Shown: positions 23,901-33,138 of the stretch, in pieces
Layout of the letters: each line of letters begins with the position of its first letter
How positions within the stretch are numbered: position 1 is the stretch's first letter
Source: Isochrysis galbana
Taxonomy: Eukaryota > Haptophyta > Isochrysidales > Isochrysidaceae
Length of the DNA stretch: 64,000 nucleotides
Direction: 5' to 3'
Assembly: GCA_018136815.1 (NCBI GenBank)
Contig: CM030941.1
Span: forward strand, 991,582-1,055,581
The notes under the pieces: model-generated
The model's input: only the letters and a program-made list of their open reading frames with translations
Database searches by the model: none
Told to the model about the DNA's origin: nothing
Made by a program: the position numbers and the translations under genes

Positions 23901-26136
23901 TTCCTCGTTAAGACCGACGGTGCTAGCAAGCTCGGCATCGCCGGCGTCCTTGCTCAGAAAGACGACGAAGGGAGAGAGCGCGTTGTTGCATACTACGGTC
24001 GTAGTTTGAGTCCGGCTGAGCGCCATTGGACAGTTACTGAAATCGAACTTCTAGCAGCGCTAGAATCGATCCGAAATTGGAGACCTTATCTTTGGGGTCG
24101 CCACTTCACCCTCGTCGTAGACCATTCAGCTTTGCGCTGGCTTCACACGATGAAAGATCAAGTCACCGGTGGTCCAGCCTCGCGCCTCATGCGATGGGTC
24201 CTGAAGCTAGCCGAATATCGATTCGACGTCGTGCACAAACCTGGAGTCACTCACTGGGACGCCGACGGCTTATCCCGCCTAGTTGCTCTCGAGCCCGATC
24301 ACGATCCTCTCCATCTCGAGGAGAGTGACGTCCATTCTTTCGATTCTTCCGAAATTCACGACATAGTTGCCGCCGCGGTTACTTCATCCACCCTCACCGC
24401 TCGCCGCCAACAAGCAAACGATAGGCTCGCTCGTCAAGCATCGGAATCTTCGGAGTCGATTACCTCCTCGTATCTCGATGTGGGCGTGCCTCATGCCGAC
24501 GAATTGCGTCAAGCGCTCTCTACCGACGAGTTCGCTAGCTCGATCATTTCTGAACTCGAGTCGATCCTTCCGAAAGCTTCCCCTTCGATCGACTCTAGCT
24601 CGTCGTCGAAGAAAAGGTCCCGATTCCTGCTTCGCGATGGCCTACTCTACTACCGATCCTCAGAGGCGGAAGAGGCTCCTCTTCGTTTATACATTCCGGA
24701 GTCCCTTCGTGACACGTACCTCCGCGCCTACCATGACCACCTTGGTCACCCAGGTGCGACAAGGATGACTACCCTACTTCGTTCTCGAGTTTACTGGCCT
24801 GGCCTATCCGCCTCTGTATCGGAGTACGTTCGAGAGTGCCATGAATGCACTCTTGGCAAACCGTTACCGCGACCGCTCGCCCATCCATCCGGTCTTTCTA
24901 TCGGATCCTATCCTTTCGACGTCGTCTATTGCGATATTCTTTCGATGGCTCCCACCCACGATTTCGTATCCGGCCGCTCCGGTTTTGATAAGCTGATTGT
25001 TTTCGTTGATTCTCTCTCTCGTTGGATTGAAGCTGAGCCTTGCAACGGTAACCCCTCGTCCGAAAAAATGTCTGGACGTCTTCATGCGTCTCATCGTATC
25101 TCGTTATGGAGTCCCTCGCCAACTTCGAACCGACGCCGGCTCGAATCTTTGCTCTCGGTTAGTGGACCTAATTCTCAAAGCGACTGGCACGGACTTGAGC
25201 ACTACTGAAGCCTATCGCCACGAAGGCGTAGGGCTAGTGGAAAGAGCTCAACAAACTCTCCTCACGATGACTCGAGTCTCCAATGAAGGCGGCGCCCATT
25301 GGGTCGACCACCTTCCGTTTCTTCTCATGTCTATGCGAGCGATCGCCGGTCGCGTCGTACCCAAGTCACCCGCGGCTATCTTATTTGGTCGGGAGCTTCG
25401 TCTTCCAGCTCAACTTGCTGACCCTGCTCCTGTTCTCGAGTTGCTTCCATCTCGGCCTCCGTCCGATGCCGTCACTTACGCCACCGAGCTCAATAAGAAG
25501 CTTCTCGAGTCGTGGCGTTCCGCCCTCGAAAGTACTTAAGAAGCCCAACGCGAATCGATGCGCTCCGCCTCTCAAAAGTCTAAACTCGGTGTCACCTTCA
25601 AACCAGGAGACAGAGTTTGTCGTCGAATCCCTGGCCACGCCAACAAACTTCAATATCTCTACTCCGGTCCCTACCGAGTAGAAGAAGCCATCTCGGCCAC
25701 TCGCTACCGTCTACGCGATCTCGAAAATCGTCAAGTCAAGGATGAAGTTCACATTTCCAATCTTCGTCCGTACTTCACCGTCACCGATTCGTCTCCGCTC
25801 GCTGAAGATGAGTACTTGGTCGAAGAGTTACTCGATCGCAAGGGCGATGGAGTTTCATTCAAGTATCTCGTCAAATGGCGCGGCTATCCTCGTTCTGAAG
25901 CTACTTGGGAGTCTCGAATTGAGTTGCTTCGGCGTTGTGCTGATCTAGTTGAGTCGTACGACACCACTTTCGACCGCCGTCCGGTTCAACCCCAAGCTCA
26001 CTCCGCTGTAGACTCCTCTTCAAGTCCAAGCTCAAGTTCCCAATCCAATCAAGTTATTCCACGTCGAATTCAAGAGACAAGTCGTACTCCTCCTGATCTG
26101 CCTTCGAGTCGTACTCGTTCTCGTTCACAATCGTAG
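17937..26136 (+). pseudogene. Gypsy pol: disordered/MTase-like/PR/RT/RH/IN/chromodomain, two lesions
   Basis: It is in frame with gag past the UAG. The first ~730 residues are Ser/Pro-rich, then comes a methyltransferase-like domain (about 20220-20840). The aspartic protease has DTGAG (21852). RT has FCVDYRDVNSKL and the catalytic YLDD (23418). RNase H has KTDGASKLGIAG (Asp about 23917). Integrase has its HHCC finger (HDHLGH, CHECTLGK, about 24730-24860) and a first Asp at about 24928. A frameshift at an A6 run (about 25062) moves the frame to 24997-25539, which holds RTDAGSNL and HEGVGLVERAQQ (second Asp, Glu). A TAA at 25537-25539 interrupts the end. The frame continues to the GPY/F-like module and a chromodomain (FKYLVKWRGYPRSEATWE, about 25857-25915), with stop at 26134-26136. 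Both lesions could be sequencing errors. Confidence 0.88.
20220..20840 (+). other. DNA cytosine methyltransferase-like domain inside pol
   Basis: Between the Ser/Pro-rich region and the protease lies a Rossmann-like start (RVLVVGETSGVVSSM, then GADVATCDLYPSE), an acidic turn (HFQGDALHVQN), WDLVIAHPPCTYLS, with a PPC motif whose Cys would be the nucleophile of C5-cytosine methylases (codon about 20424), and PFVAVENPRMH in place of the usual ENV motif. Downstream QPWEHGTGHQKATGLYL resembles phage/bacterial methylase-like proteins. Family knowledge: gypsy elements with captured methyltransferases are known in some protists; this version looks closer to short phage-type enzymes than to eukaryotic DNMTs. 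Activity is inferred only. Confidence 0.65.
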
Positions 26137-26393
26137 CGCTAAGTCGACCGGAAGTGGATGATTAGCGTCGCGTCAGCGCCTGACCCAGCGCAACTGCCCG
26201 AGCAAAACTCCTGTAAAAGGGAGAACGTGGTAGGACGTGACGTACGAAATCGGGGGCCGCCGCGCTAAGCTGCCGATTTTGTGCTCGCTTTGGATCCATG
26301 GGTTAATCCTCCTCCTCTAGGTCTCTCGTCTCGTATGGTTAAATGAACTCTCTTGGCTCGACATCGGGAGACGTCTCGATTTAAGTCGGGGGG

Positions 26394-26660
26394 TGTTGTA
26401 TTCCTGCCCATCTGAAGGCTGTAGGCATGAATATTCGTGTAAGGTACGCGCTCACAATTACAATTGAACAGTTCCCCGTGTTGCCACTGACGCACAAGAC
26501 ACACAGATTCGGATTCCCCATGGTCTCAAGTCCAGGTTTGCAGGTTTTGGTCTCGAAATTTGCGATTCGAATTTTGTTTTTGCTGTTACTATAATTGTTG
26601 GCTCGTTTAAGGCAATAAACCGGCATGACTTCGACTTCTCGTTCTGCAGTCGCTCTGCGA

Positions 26661-26694
<34 letters not shown>

Positions 26695-27466
26695 CCGCCT
26701 CTCCTCGGCCGACGGCAAGAAGATTCGTCCAAAACATTCTCCGGTCCCAAGATATCTCGTGGGGGGTCTCTCCGCTCTCCGCGCTCCGCGAGGGAAAGGA
26801 CGCGATCTCGCTCCGAGATCGGCCTCGCGCCCTCCCACGCTGCCCCGCCGTGCCCTCGGTCCCTCGCCCCCCCCGCGGCAGGTTCTTTCCCTCGGCGTGC
26901 CGTCCGTCGCCTCCGGCCGTTATATTAATCCCCCCCCCCGCGCGAGGTTCTCTTCTCCCCCGCGCGCGGTTCGTTTCCTCCGGCCGTCGTTGTTCCCCCC
27001 CTCGCTTCGATTCCTCTCGCGGTTCCTTCGATGATTGCCTCCATCTCGTCCGTTCTTCTTCGCGATCCTCGCGGAGGGGGCACCGACGTTTAATGTTAGT
27101 TTCGTCGCGGTTTCGATGAAAGAAAGGAAGAACGAATGGCACGCGCCTCGCGTCTCGCGTCTTGTTTCGTCGCCCCTTGCTCGTTGCTTGTCTAGAAGGT
27201 CTCTCCGCACATCGCCTTCTTCCCCCGGCGCGATTTTGGATCTCTCCTCGACCCTCCGCGTTGGCTTCAGCGGACGAGTTCCACTTTAACGATAGTTCGA
27301 ACCCTTCGGTGGCGTAGTTATGCGCTCTCTTTCCGTATATCTTCGCGCATGACGAGCGATCGCGACTTCAGCCTTCGCCGCGCGGGGAGGGGTTTGTTTA
27401 TCGTATGATTCCGGAGTGTTTACGTTAGTTTTCTGAGCCCAAGGACTTTGGTTTTTGGTTTCTTGT
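26394..27466 (+). repeat. Right LTR with U3 and leader
   Basis: It starts TGTTGTATTCCTGCC directly after a G-rich polypurine-like tract, has the AATAAA-containing GTTTAAGGCAATAAACC at 26608, and is nearly identical to 14089-14950 from there on. It is followed by leader and a partial gag (ATG at 27682). Confidence 0.78.
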
Positions 27467-27681
27467 GAGTGATTTTTGTAGCAACTTCGTCGAGTCCCAC
27501 CGTGTTCCCAAGCGAGTCCCCCCGAGTTCCCGAGTCTATACCCCGAGTCAACGAGTCAATACAAGTCAAGCACGCGCCTGAGCCACCCCCAGTCGCCTGC
27601 CACCACCTCCCACAAGCCTCCTTCCGCACTTCCGCGCCCACCGTGCTCCGTGCGTGCGTCGTGCGTCGTGCGTCGATCACC

Positions 27682-27801
27682 ATGCCCGTAGTCAACCCCG
27701 AGGAAAGCTCCATGAGCTCCCCACAAGAACCGCGTTCCGCGCTAGCTGCCGGCGCGCCCTCGCAGGCAATCTCCAAGAGTGAGATCAGCCTTGCTCTGAC
27801 A
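27682..27801 (+). pseudogene. Partial second gag start
   Basis: The first 40 codons of gag (MPVVNPEESSMSSP...) are repeated exactly and then switch to C-rich repetitive DNA at about 27802. It implies a tandem second element that shares the LTR and is truncated. Confidence 0.8.
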
Positions 27802-28437
27802 CGCCTCCGCCGTCTCCGCCGCCGTCTCCTCCCCCACCGTCTCCGCCCCCGCCCTCTCATCCGCCGCCACCGTCTCCGCCTCCGCCGTCTCCTACTCCAC
27901 CATCTCCTCCTCCACCATCTCCGCCACCCCCCTCGCCTCCACCCCCTCCGTCTGCACCTCCGCCAATGCAACCGCCCTCGCCGCCATCTCCTTATTATCC
28001 GCCGCCTCCCTTGTTCCCGCCACCCCCGTCGAGGCCACCCCCGTCTACGCCACCCTCCTCGCCCCCTCCTCCACCGTCTCCGCCCCCCCCCTCGCCCCCT
28101 CCTCTTCCGTCTCCACCTCCGCCCACGCAGCCGCCCTCGCCGCCACCGCCTTCTCCTCCCCCGTCTTCGCCGCCTCCCTCGTCCCCGCCTTCTCCGTCTC
28201 CGCCTCCACCCATGACGCCGCCTTCGCCGCCACCGTCTCCTCCCCCCCGTCTCCGCCCCCGCCCTCTCATCCGCCGCCACCGCCCTCGCCTCCTCCTCCA
28301 CGGTCTCCGCCACCGCCCTCGCCTCCTCCTCTTCCGTCTCCACCTCCGCCCACGCAGCCGCCCTCGCCGCCACCGCCTTCTCCTCCCCCGTCTTCGCCGC
28401 CTCCCTCGTCCCCGCCTTCTCCGTCTCCGCCTCCAGG
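27802..28437. repeat. Ser-Pro-rich (SPPPP) coding-like minisatellite
   Basis: A C-rich array that encodes SPPPP/PPSPPPP runs in one plus-strand frame and Gly/Arg-rich runs in others. An internal block of about 115 bp (about 28098-28210) is repeated at about 28322-28436. A similar array in opposite orientation lies at 44240-44530. It resembles hydroxyproline-rich glycoprotein coding repeats, but no start, signal peptide or intact gene is visible here. Confidence 0.75.
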
Positions 28438-29537
28438 TGGATGGACGTTTGATGTCACGCGCAGCATGCGGCGCGCAGTGCGCAGTGCGCGGCGCTTGAA
28501 AGCTCAAGTCACTGGAGCTCGACTCGGTTGTTGCACACTCTGTTGGCGGCGCGTCGCGTGCAGCCGAGGACGCTGCGGCTTGGAGGGGTGCGCCGTGTCG
28601 CGCAAGGGTCATGCACGCGGCGCATTGGCGTCGTGCGCGCCCCCGCCTCGTCAAGCCACTGGAGCCCGCTCATCGAGCTCAAGGCCACTGAAGCTCGCCA
28701 CCTCGCGTTCGACCAGAGTGCGCCCGACAGTTGACTGGTAATTGTAACAATAGACCAAAAAGAAAACAAATAACCTTGCAATAATAATATTGGGCCTTGT
28801 AATTGTACAGACTGAAAAGAAAACAAATAACCTGGCCCTCTTTTGACGGAACGCGACTTTGGCCTCCAGGAGCCTCCAGGTGCCGCCAGAGGGCAGCTGG
28901 AGGCCTGCCGCAAGCGCGCCATCGCGCGTGCCGCAGGAGAGGGGAGAGAGAGCGCGGAGAAGGGGGTGGGCGGAGCGAGAGCTCCGCCCACCGAAAAATT
29001 GGCAAGTCCCGCTCCTGTTTACAGGATACGTCGGGACAGAGTCGGCCGCCCACTCGGAGACACAGGAGGAAGGGGGGGAAAGATCTCCGGGGGGAGGCGC
29101 GGGCCACCGGACCATATCTAAGCCCTTCAACCCAATCCCCCTAGTAGTGCACGGGGGGAGCCGCCTGATGGCGGGGGGAGAAGGGCCGGGGGAGTGGGGG
29201 TGTAGAAAGTATGCTACGTACTACGTGTAGTAGCGGTAGTGGTTCCATTCGCCGCGAGTGCGGTAAGAATATTAAAAGGTTTTTTTGCTCACTAATTCCT
29301 TGTTGGCTGTGAGCCTTGTGATTTCTTTTTTGTAGCTAAGCCTAACCCCATGAAGGGGGCCGGCTGGCCTTGACATGGAGTTTGTAAGTGATTTCTGCTC
29401 TAGAAATTCACCACCATGTTGGCACCCGAGATACTAGGGGAAAGGGAATGGCAAGTCGCCTCGGCCCACTACCACATTTCATTGATAGCGCAGTAAATTG
29501 ACGAATAAAGTGAGAGTGGGGGTACACTCCACGCAGC
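28438..29537. other. Gene-free patchwork of repeats
   Basis: It includes two tandem copies of a block ending GAAAACAAATAACCT (about 28739-28832), one copy of the GACGGAACGCGAC motif (28845-28857), and the inverted hAT-end-like segment 29085-29215. No gene is supported. Confidence 0.6.
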
Positions 29538-30314
29538 TTACGTATCTGGATCGTTGCGTGGAGCCGTGCGTCCTTGCTTGAGTCCATTGGGAGGGCCGGG
29601 CCGCAACAATTGGCGCACACCTTCTCTAGCACTTACGTCCCACGATTCAATATGCCGCACAATAAGCTTTGTTTCCGAGTCGAATACGTGCTCCACGCCC
29701 CAAGGCCATGCAAGCACCGGTTTCCAGGGCAGCCCCAGCTGTAGTTTCACCAGCAACTTGGTTCGATAGGTTGCTGGTGTGCCCCTTGACTCATCCTGGG
29801 GCTGAACCGAACTTTCGAGCATTCTTGTTGATGAGTCTATAATGAAGCCTCCAGCCAGGTTTGCGAGATTGTCGACGAAGCGCTGTCGGCCTTTGAATGA
29901 GACGAACGGGTCAGAAAATTCGCAATGCTCATCGTAAAGTTCCTCGTCAATGATGCCTGTCAAGAAGTATGGCCGAGGATCTTGCTCAGATCCTGCATAG
30001 TCAGCATCGAGCCGCTTGATGGCTTCGTCGATGGTTCGTGGTGCTCCAGGCCTCGAGGGGGGCGGCTCAGGCGAGGAGCTGCGCAGCAGAGCAGCAGCCT
30101 TCCCAAACATTTCTGTCGCGAACCAGACACTCTTGTTCACGATGGACGTCTCGGGAGGAGGGGGAGAGGAGGGCGGACGCTCAGATCCACCGAGTCTGAC
30201 GCACCCCACACGGCGATGAACCACCCGCGAGCCGAGCATGGGCAGTCGAAGCGCGCTCGTCGCGACGAGTGAGCCAACAAGGAGAAGCACTCTCAATGGC
30301 CTCATCGCCCCCAT
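29538..30314 (-). CDS. DUF2358 family protein, probably plastid-targeted
   Basis: A single exon of about 258 codons. Upstream in-frame residues have no ATG; the first ATG is at 30312-30314, with a second at 30303-30305, and either is possible. The N-terminus MRPLRVLLLVGSLVATSA is a clear signal peptide followed by an Arg-rich, acid-poor stretch, as expected for import into a complex plastid. The domain (about 95-240) has YFLTGIIDEELYDEHCEF, SDPFVSFKGRQRFVDNL, the WPWGVEHVFDSET strand and HIESWDVS, matching the DUF2358 (nuclear-transport-factor-2-like fold) family of plants, algae and cyanobacteria. Its biochemical role is unknown. The tail is rich in Pro/Arg. Neighbours give no functional clue. 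Confidence 0.8.
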   Translation of the reverse strand: MGAMRPLRVLLLVGSLVATSALRLPMLGSRVVHRRVGCVRLGGSERPPSSPPPPETSIVNKSVWFATEMFGKAAALLRSSSPEPPPSRPGAPRTIDEAIKRLDADYAGSEQDPRPYFLTGIIDEELYDEHCEFSDPFVSFKGRQRFVDNLANLAGGFIIDSSTRMLESSVQPQDESRGTPATYRTKLLVKLQLGLPWKPVLAWPWGVEHVFDSETKLIVRHIESWDVSAREGVRQLLRPGPPNGLKQGRTAPRNDPDT

Positions 30315-31367
30315 CACCTGCACAGGCCAGCGACTACCACCACTCACTGTGGCTGCTCCTTCCCGATTCCTGGCTCTCGCCCAAGCAGCTGGATCGGGAG
30401 CGAGCGCGGGCTGGGAGCCCCCCGCCCCCCTTTCGGCATCTCTTGGCTCTCGTTATTTCGTTATTTTTCTAGAGGTTAGACCTAGATAGAGCATAGAACA
30501 TAGAACTTCTCATCGAGCAACGTTGTCCGTAATGTGTGTTATAAAAATGGACTAAGAGGTGCTAGGGGGCTTAAAGAGGCATTGGGGGCATGGCCCATAG
30601 ATCTGACGGATCGAGCATGACCACGGGCCCGATATGCGATGATTCGGGAGGGAGACGATCGGCGGAACCTACATGGCATATACACAAGACGGCCCCGAGT
30701 ATACACATTATACGCTGTGTATACAGCCTTAGGCTGTATACACAGTGTATACACAGCTATATACACATACTATATAATATATTAGTAGCAGTATATATAT
30801 AGTGTGTATACATATATATACTACTATATTATATATAATATATGTATGCTCAGCCCGCTGCAGCATCGGCAGCAGAACGAAATTGGTCCGTGTATGGACA
30901 AATTAAGACAGCTGCCCGGTCGAGATTATCGCACATGACCGCAGACAAATTGGTTTTTGTCACGAATCACTCGGCTTGCAGCCGCGCATGTGTCGAACAC
31001 GCGATGACTACTGGCTCGTGGGCAGAGGGCCGTTCGATCGAGCCGGCAGCTGACGCGGCCGTGAAGGAGTCGTAGGTGGTTGCTTGCGGGAATATGTCTG
31101 AGAGGTCATAGTAGAAGTCGGGTCTGACAGCTTCTACCATCGAGTGCGAGGGACGAGAAGAGAGACGGAGGTTCGGAGGCTCACAACGCGCGGCGTTGGA
31201 GGGTAGGGCCGAGGCTAGCTAGCGAGCTAGAGGAAGAGAGAGAAGGAGAACGAGAGCTTCTTAGGTCCAAGGTAGACACGAGAGACTACAACGCAGGGAC
31301 TCAAAAAGGACCCCTCGTGACACAGACACACACGAACTAAACCAAACAGGGCGAAAACTAACCACAC
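30315..31367. other. Gene-free stretch with AT-rich palindromic block
   Basis: Apart from the palindromic TA-rich block described separately, I see only short unsupported ORFs. It is bounded by the DUF2358 start and a decayed retroelement. Confidence 0.55.
30690..30850. repeat. TA-rich palindromic block with perfect 29-nt inverted repeat
   Basis: TGTGTATACAGCCT (30716-30729) and its exact complement (30731-30744) flank one base. They are followed by many overlapping GTATAC/TATATA palindromes to about 30850. It is a strong local compositional anomaly in otherwise GC-rich DNA and would easily extrude cruciforms. Confidence 0.85.
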
Positions 31368-32640
31368 TCAGGGCGGACTGTCAAGCGTCGGCACCAAGGC
31401 CCTGGTGCCTTCACGTAGGATGCGTAGGTCGCGCACATATAGGCTGTGGCGAGGTGTCGTGAACTTGGGGGTGTCGATGACGTCCCGGTGGGCGTAGGCC
31501 AATGACCCGTCGGAATCCAATGAGGGGGCCAACCAGGGTCCAGGACTGACCGCTGCGACGGACCGAGGTGGTTGTGGATTACTACGTCGGTAGCCGAGTC
31601 CTCTACGGTCGTTCGGATGACGCGGTGGTTGATCCCACAGCTTTGCAAGCCCTAGGTGAGCTTCTGTCCGTGGGAAAGACGGCGGATTTGGCTGTGGGGC
31701 GGAAGTCTTGCGGTAATTTGCCATTTCCGACAAAGCGGATTGAGCGGACGGAGTGGCTGCGGACGGCGAGGAGGCGGAAGTGGCGGTGTCCGCCGTACAT
31801 GTCTCTGAGTGGCGTAAAACTTCTGCACCCCCACTCCATCGACGCCGAATCTCGCGAGTAGCCTGGGACGTTGGAGGCGTAAGTCTCGTCGGCACGGCAC
31901 AGCAGCAGATCACAGGCCAGGAGGGGATTGACTGCGAGGGCGGTGTCCTCTATGATCTCGTCGAGGAGGGCGGAGAACCTCGCATTGCCCGTGTCAGGCC
32001 CGGAGGCGGCGGCCAGGAGGTTGGCGAAAATGCCCCGGGTGTCGCAGCCGACAGAGAGCGCCCTCTCGAGGTTCATGGAGAACTTGAGGCGGTAGCTACC
32101 CCAGGCTGCGGCCGCGGTCTCCGTCGAGTCGGACTTGAGGTCTTTGGGGAATTTGAGGCCGCACAGCTGCTCGGTAATGCGGGCCTGGTAGTTGGGGTTA
32201 TACTTGGACTTGGACCGGGATTCGAGCCACCTAGGGATATAAGTGGCGGTGAAGAAGACGCGGCAGTGCCACTCTTGGCCGGATCGAGAGACCGGACTTT
32301 GGAGAACTTGGTGGATATGCTCGAAGTGCGGCGAGTCTCGGTAGAGCGAGGCGACTTGAAAGGCCTCGTAGCCTAGGAGGTTCATCCACTCGGCGTTGAT
32401 GATGTCACGCTCGCCGTCCGGGGCGTACCCTGGGTCGGGTGCGGGAGCGAGAGAGTGCGATATGAAGAAGAAGAAAGGATTTCCTGGGTGAGTTGCCGCC
32501 AGCGTTTTCTTCCATAAACACCCGTTTTCCTCAATAAACACCCTTATATCCATACTCTCACCGACGAGAGTTTCGTTGTAGTGTTGAAAAGTCGCAAGGC
32601 ACCGCCATAAGAACGACCATAAGATTGATCGTAACAGCAC
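31368..32640 (-). pseudogene. Decayed gypsy gag and pol fragment
   Basis: Read from high to low coordinates, the frame at about 32400-31850 contains ASLYRDSPHFEHIHQVL, WHCRVFFTATYI, ERALSVGCDTRGIFANLLAA and NPLLACDLLLC, collinear with the gag core at 16260-16800. A frame change leads to a pol segment (PPRHPNDRRGLGYRRSNP, then TPRHSLYVRDLRIL), which matches the stretch before the protease in the intact element (about 21475-21790). It stops at TLDS before the protease motif, so protease through integrase are missing. Upstream sits the TGTTAC LTR-like repeat (32496-33043). This is a different subfamily from the 14-27 kb element, at clearly lower identity. Confidence 0.8.
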
Positions 32641-33043
32641 CGTAAGATTGAGGTATGAACAGAGACAGAGTACGAGGTGACTGCCAGCGAAATGGGACAG
32701 GCACCCTGACAGCTTACGGGGGGGAATAGCGCCTGGGGGCTCGAGGACAGCCCCCCGATAGCTATCGGCGCCCGTCGTTTTCCCCCAATAGCTATTGGCG
32801 CCCGTCGTTTTCCCCCCAATAGCTATCGGGGGCCGCCTTTCGCCCCCGATAGCTATTGGGGGCCGACCTTAAAACGCGATAGCTCCCCGGGGGACGTAAA
32901 ATCTCCGGATAGCTCTCGGGGGATTTTCTCGGTCCCCCGATAGCTCTCGGTGGGGCTGTTGGCGATCGGGAGAAAATTTCCCCCCGATAGCTCCTGGGGG
33001 CCCCCGGTAGCTCCTGGGGGGCGTTGGCTCCTGGGGGGTAACA
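32496..33043 (-). repeat. LTR-like repeat built from short GC-capped palindromes
   Basis: On the minus strand it starts TGTTACCCCCCAGGAGCC and carries about ten spaced units of the type CCCCCGATAGCTATCGGGGG (variants with CTC or ATT). It then has 300 bp of unique sequence ending AAGAAAACGCTG. A nearly identical copy occurs at 45437-45964, and fragments at 58639-58690 and 59130-59195. It lies directly upstream of the decayed gag in the same orientation, so it is probably that element's 5' LTR. Confidence 0.8.
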
Positions 33044-33138
33044 GCTATACTACTACGAGTAAGTTCTAACGCCATCCTTTCCCGCGTGTCAAGAGTACGA
33101 GTACTTCATGGACTTTCTCCTGCTCTGTACAGGTCGCC

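Larger units (their letters stand above)
14089..27801 (+). mobile_element. Ty3/gypsy chromodomain retrotransposon with second LTR/gag start in tandem
   Basis: Order: truncated 5' LTR plus leader (14089-15167), gag (15168-17936), pol in the same frame after one UAG (17937-26136), polypurine-like GTCGGGGGG and a full-looking LTR starting TGTTGTATTCC (about 26394), then the same leader and the first ~40 gag codons again (to 27801). The two LTR/leader copies (14089-15290 and 26606-27801) are nearly identical, which argues for a recent insertion. The U3 part (26394-26605) is absent from the left copy. The last gag copy stops where a Ser-Pro array begins. Pol has one frameshift and one nonsense codon. 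Pol order is protease, RT, RNase H, integrase, chromodomain, as in chromoviruses. Confidence 0.88.

Noticed and set aside
31753-32376. Plus-strand frame opposite the decayed gag
   Set aside because: Antisense shadow of the gag core, which has clear homology in the other strand.
32700-33043. Regularly spaced palindromes as a CRISPR array
   Set aside because: Units and spacers are both degenerate, the whole block is duplicated as an LTR-like repeat, and the context is eukaryotic.
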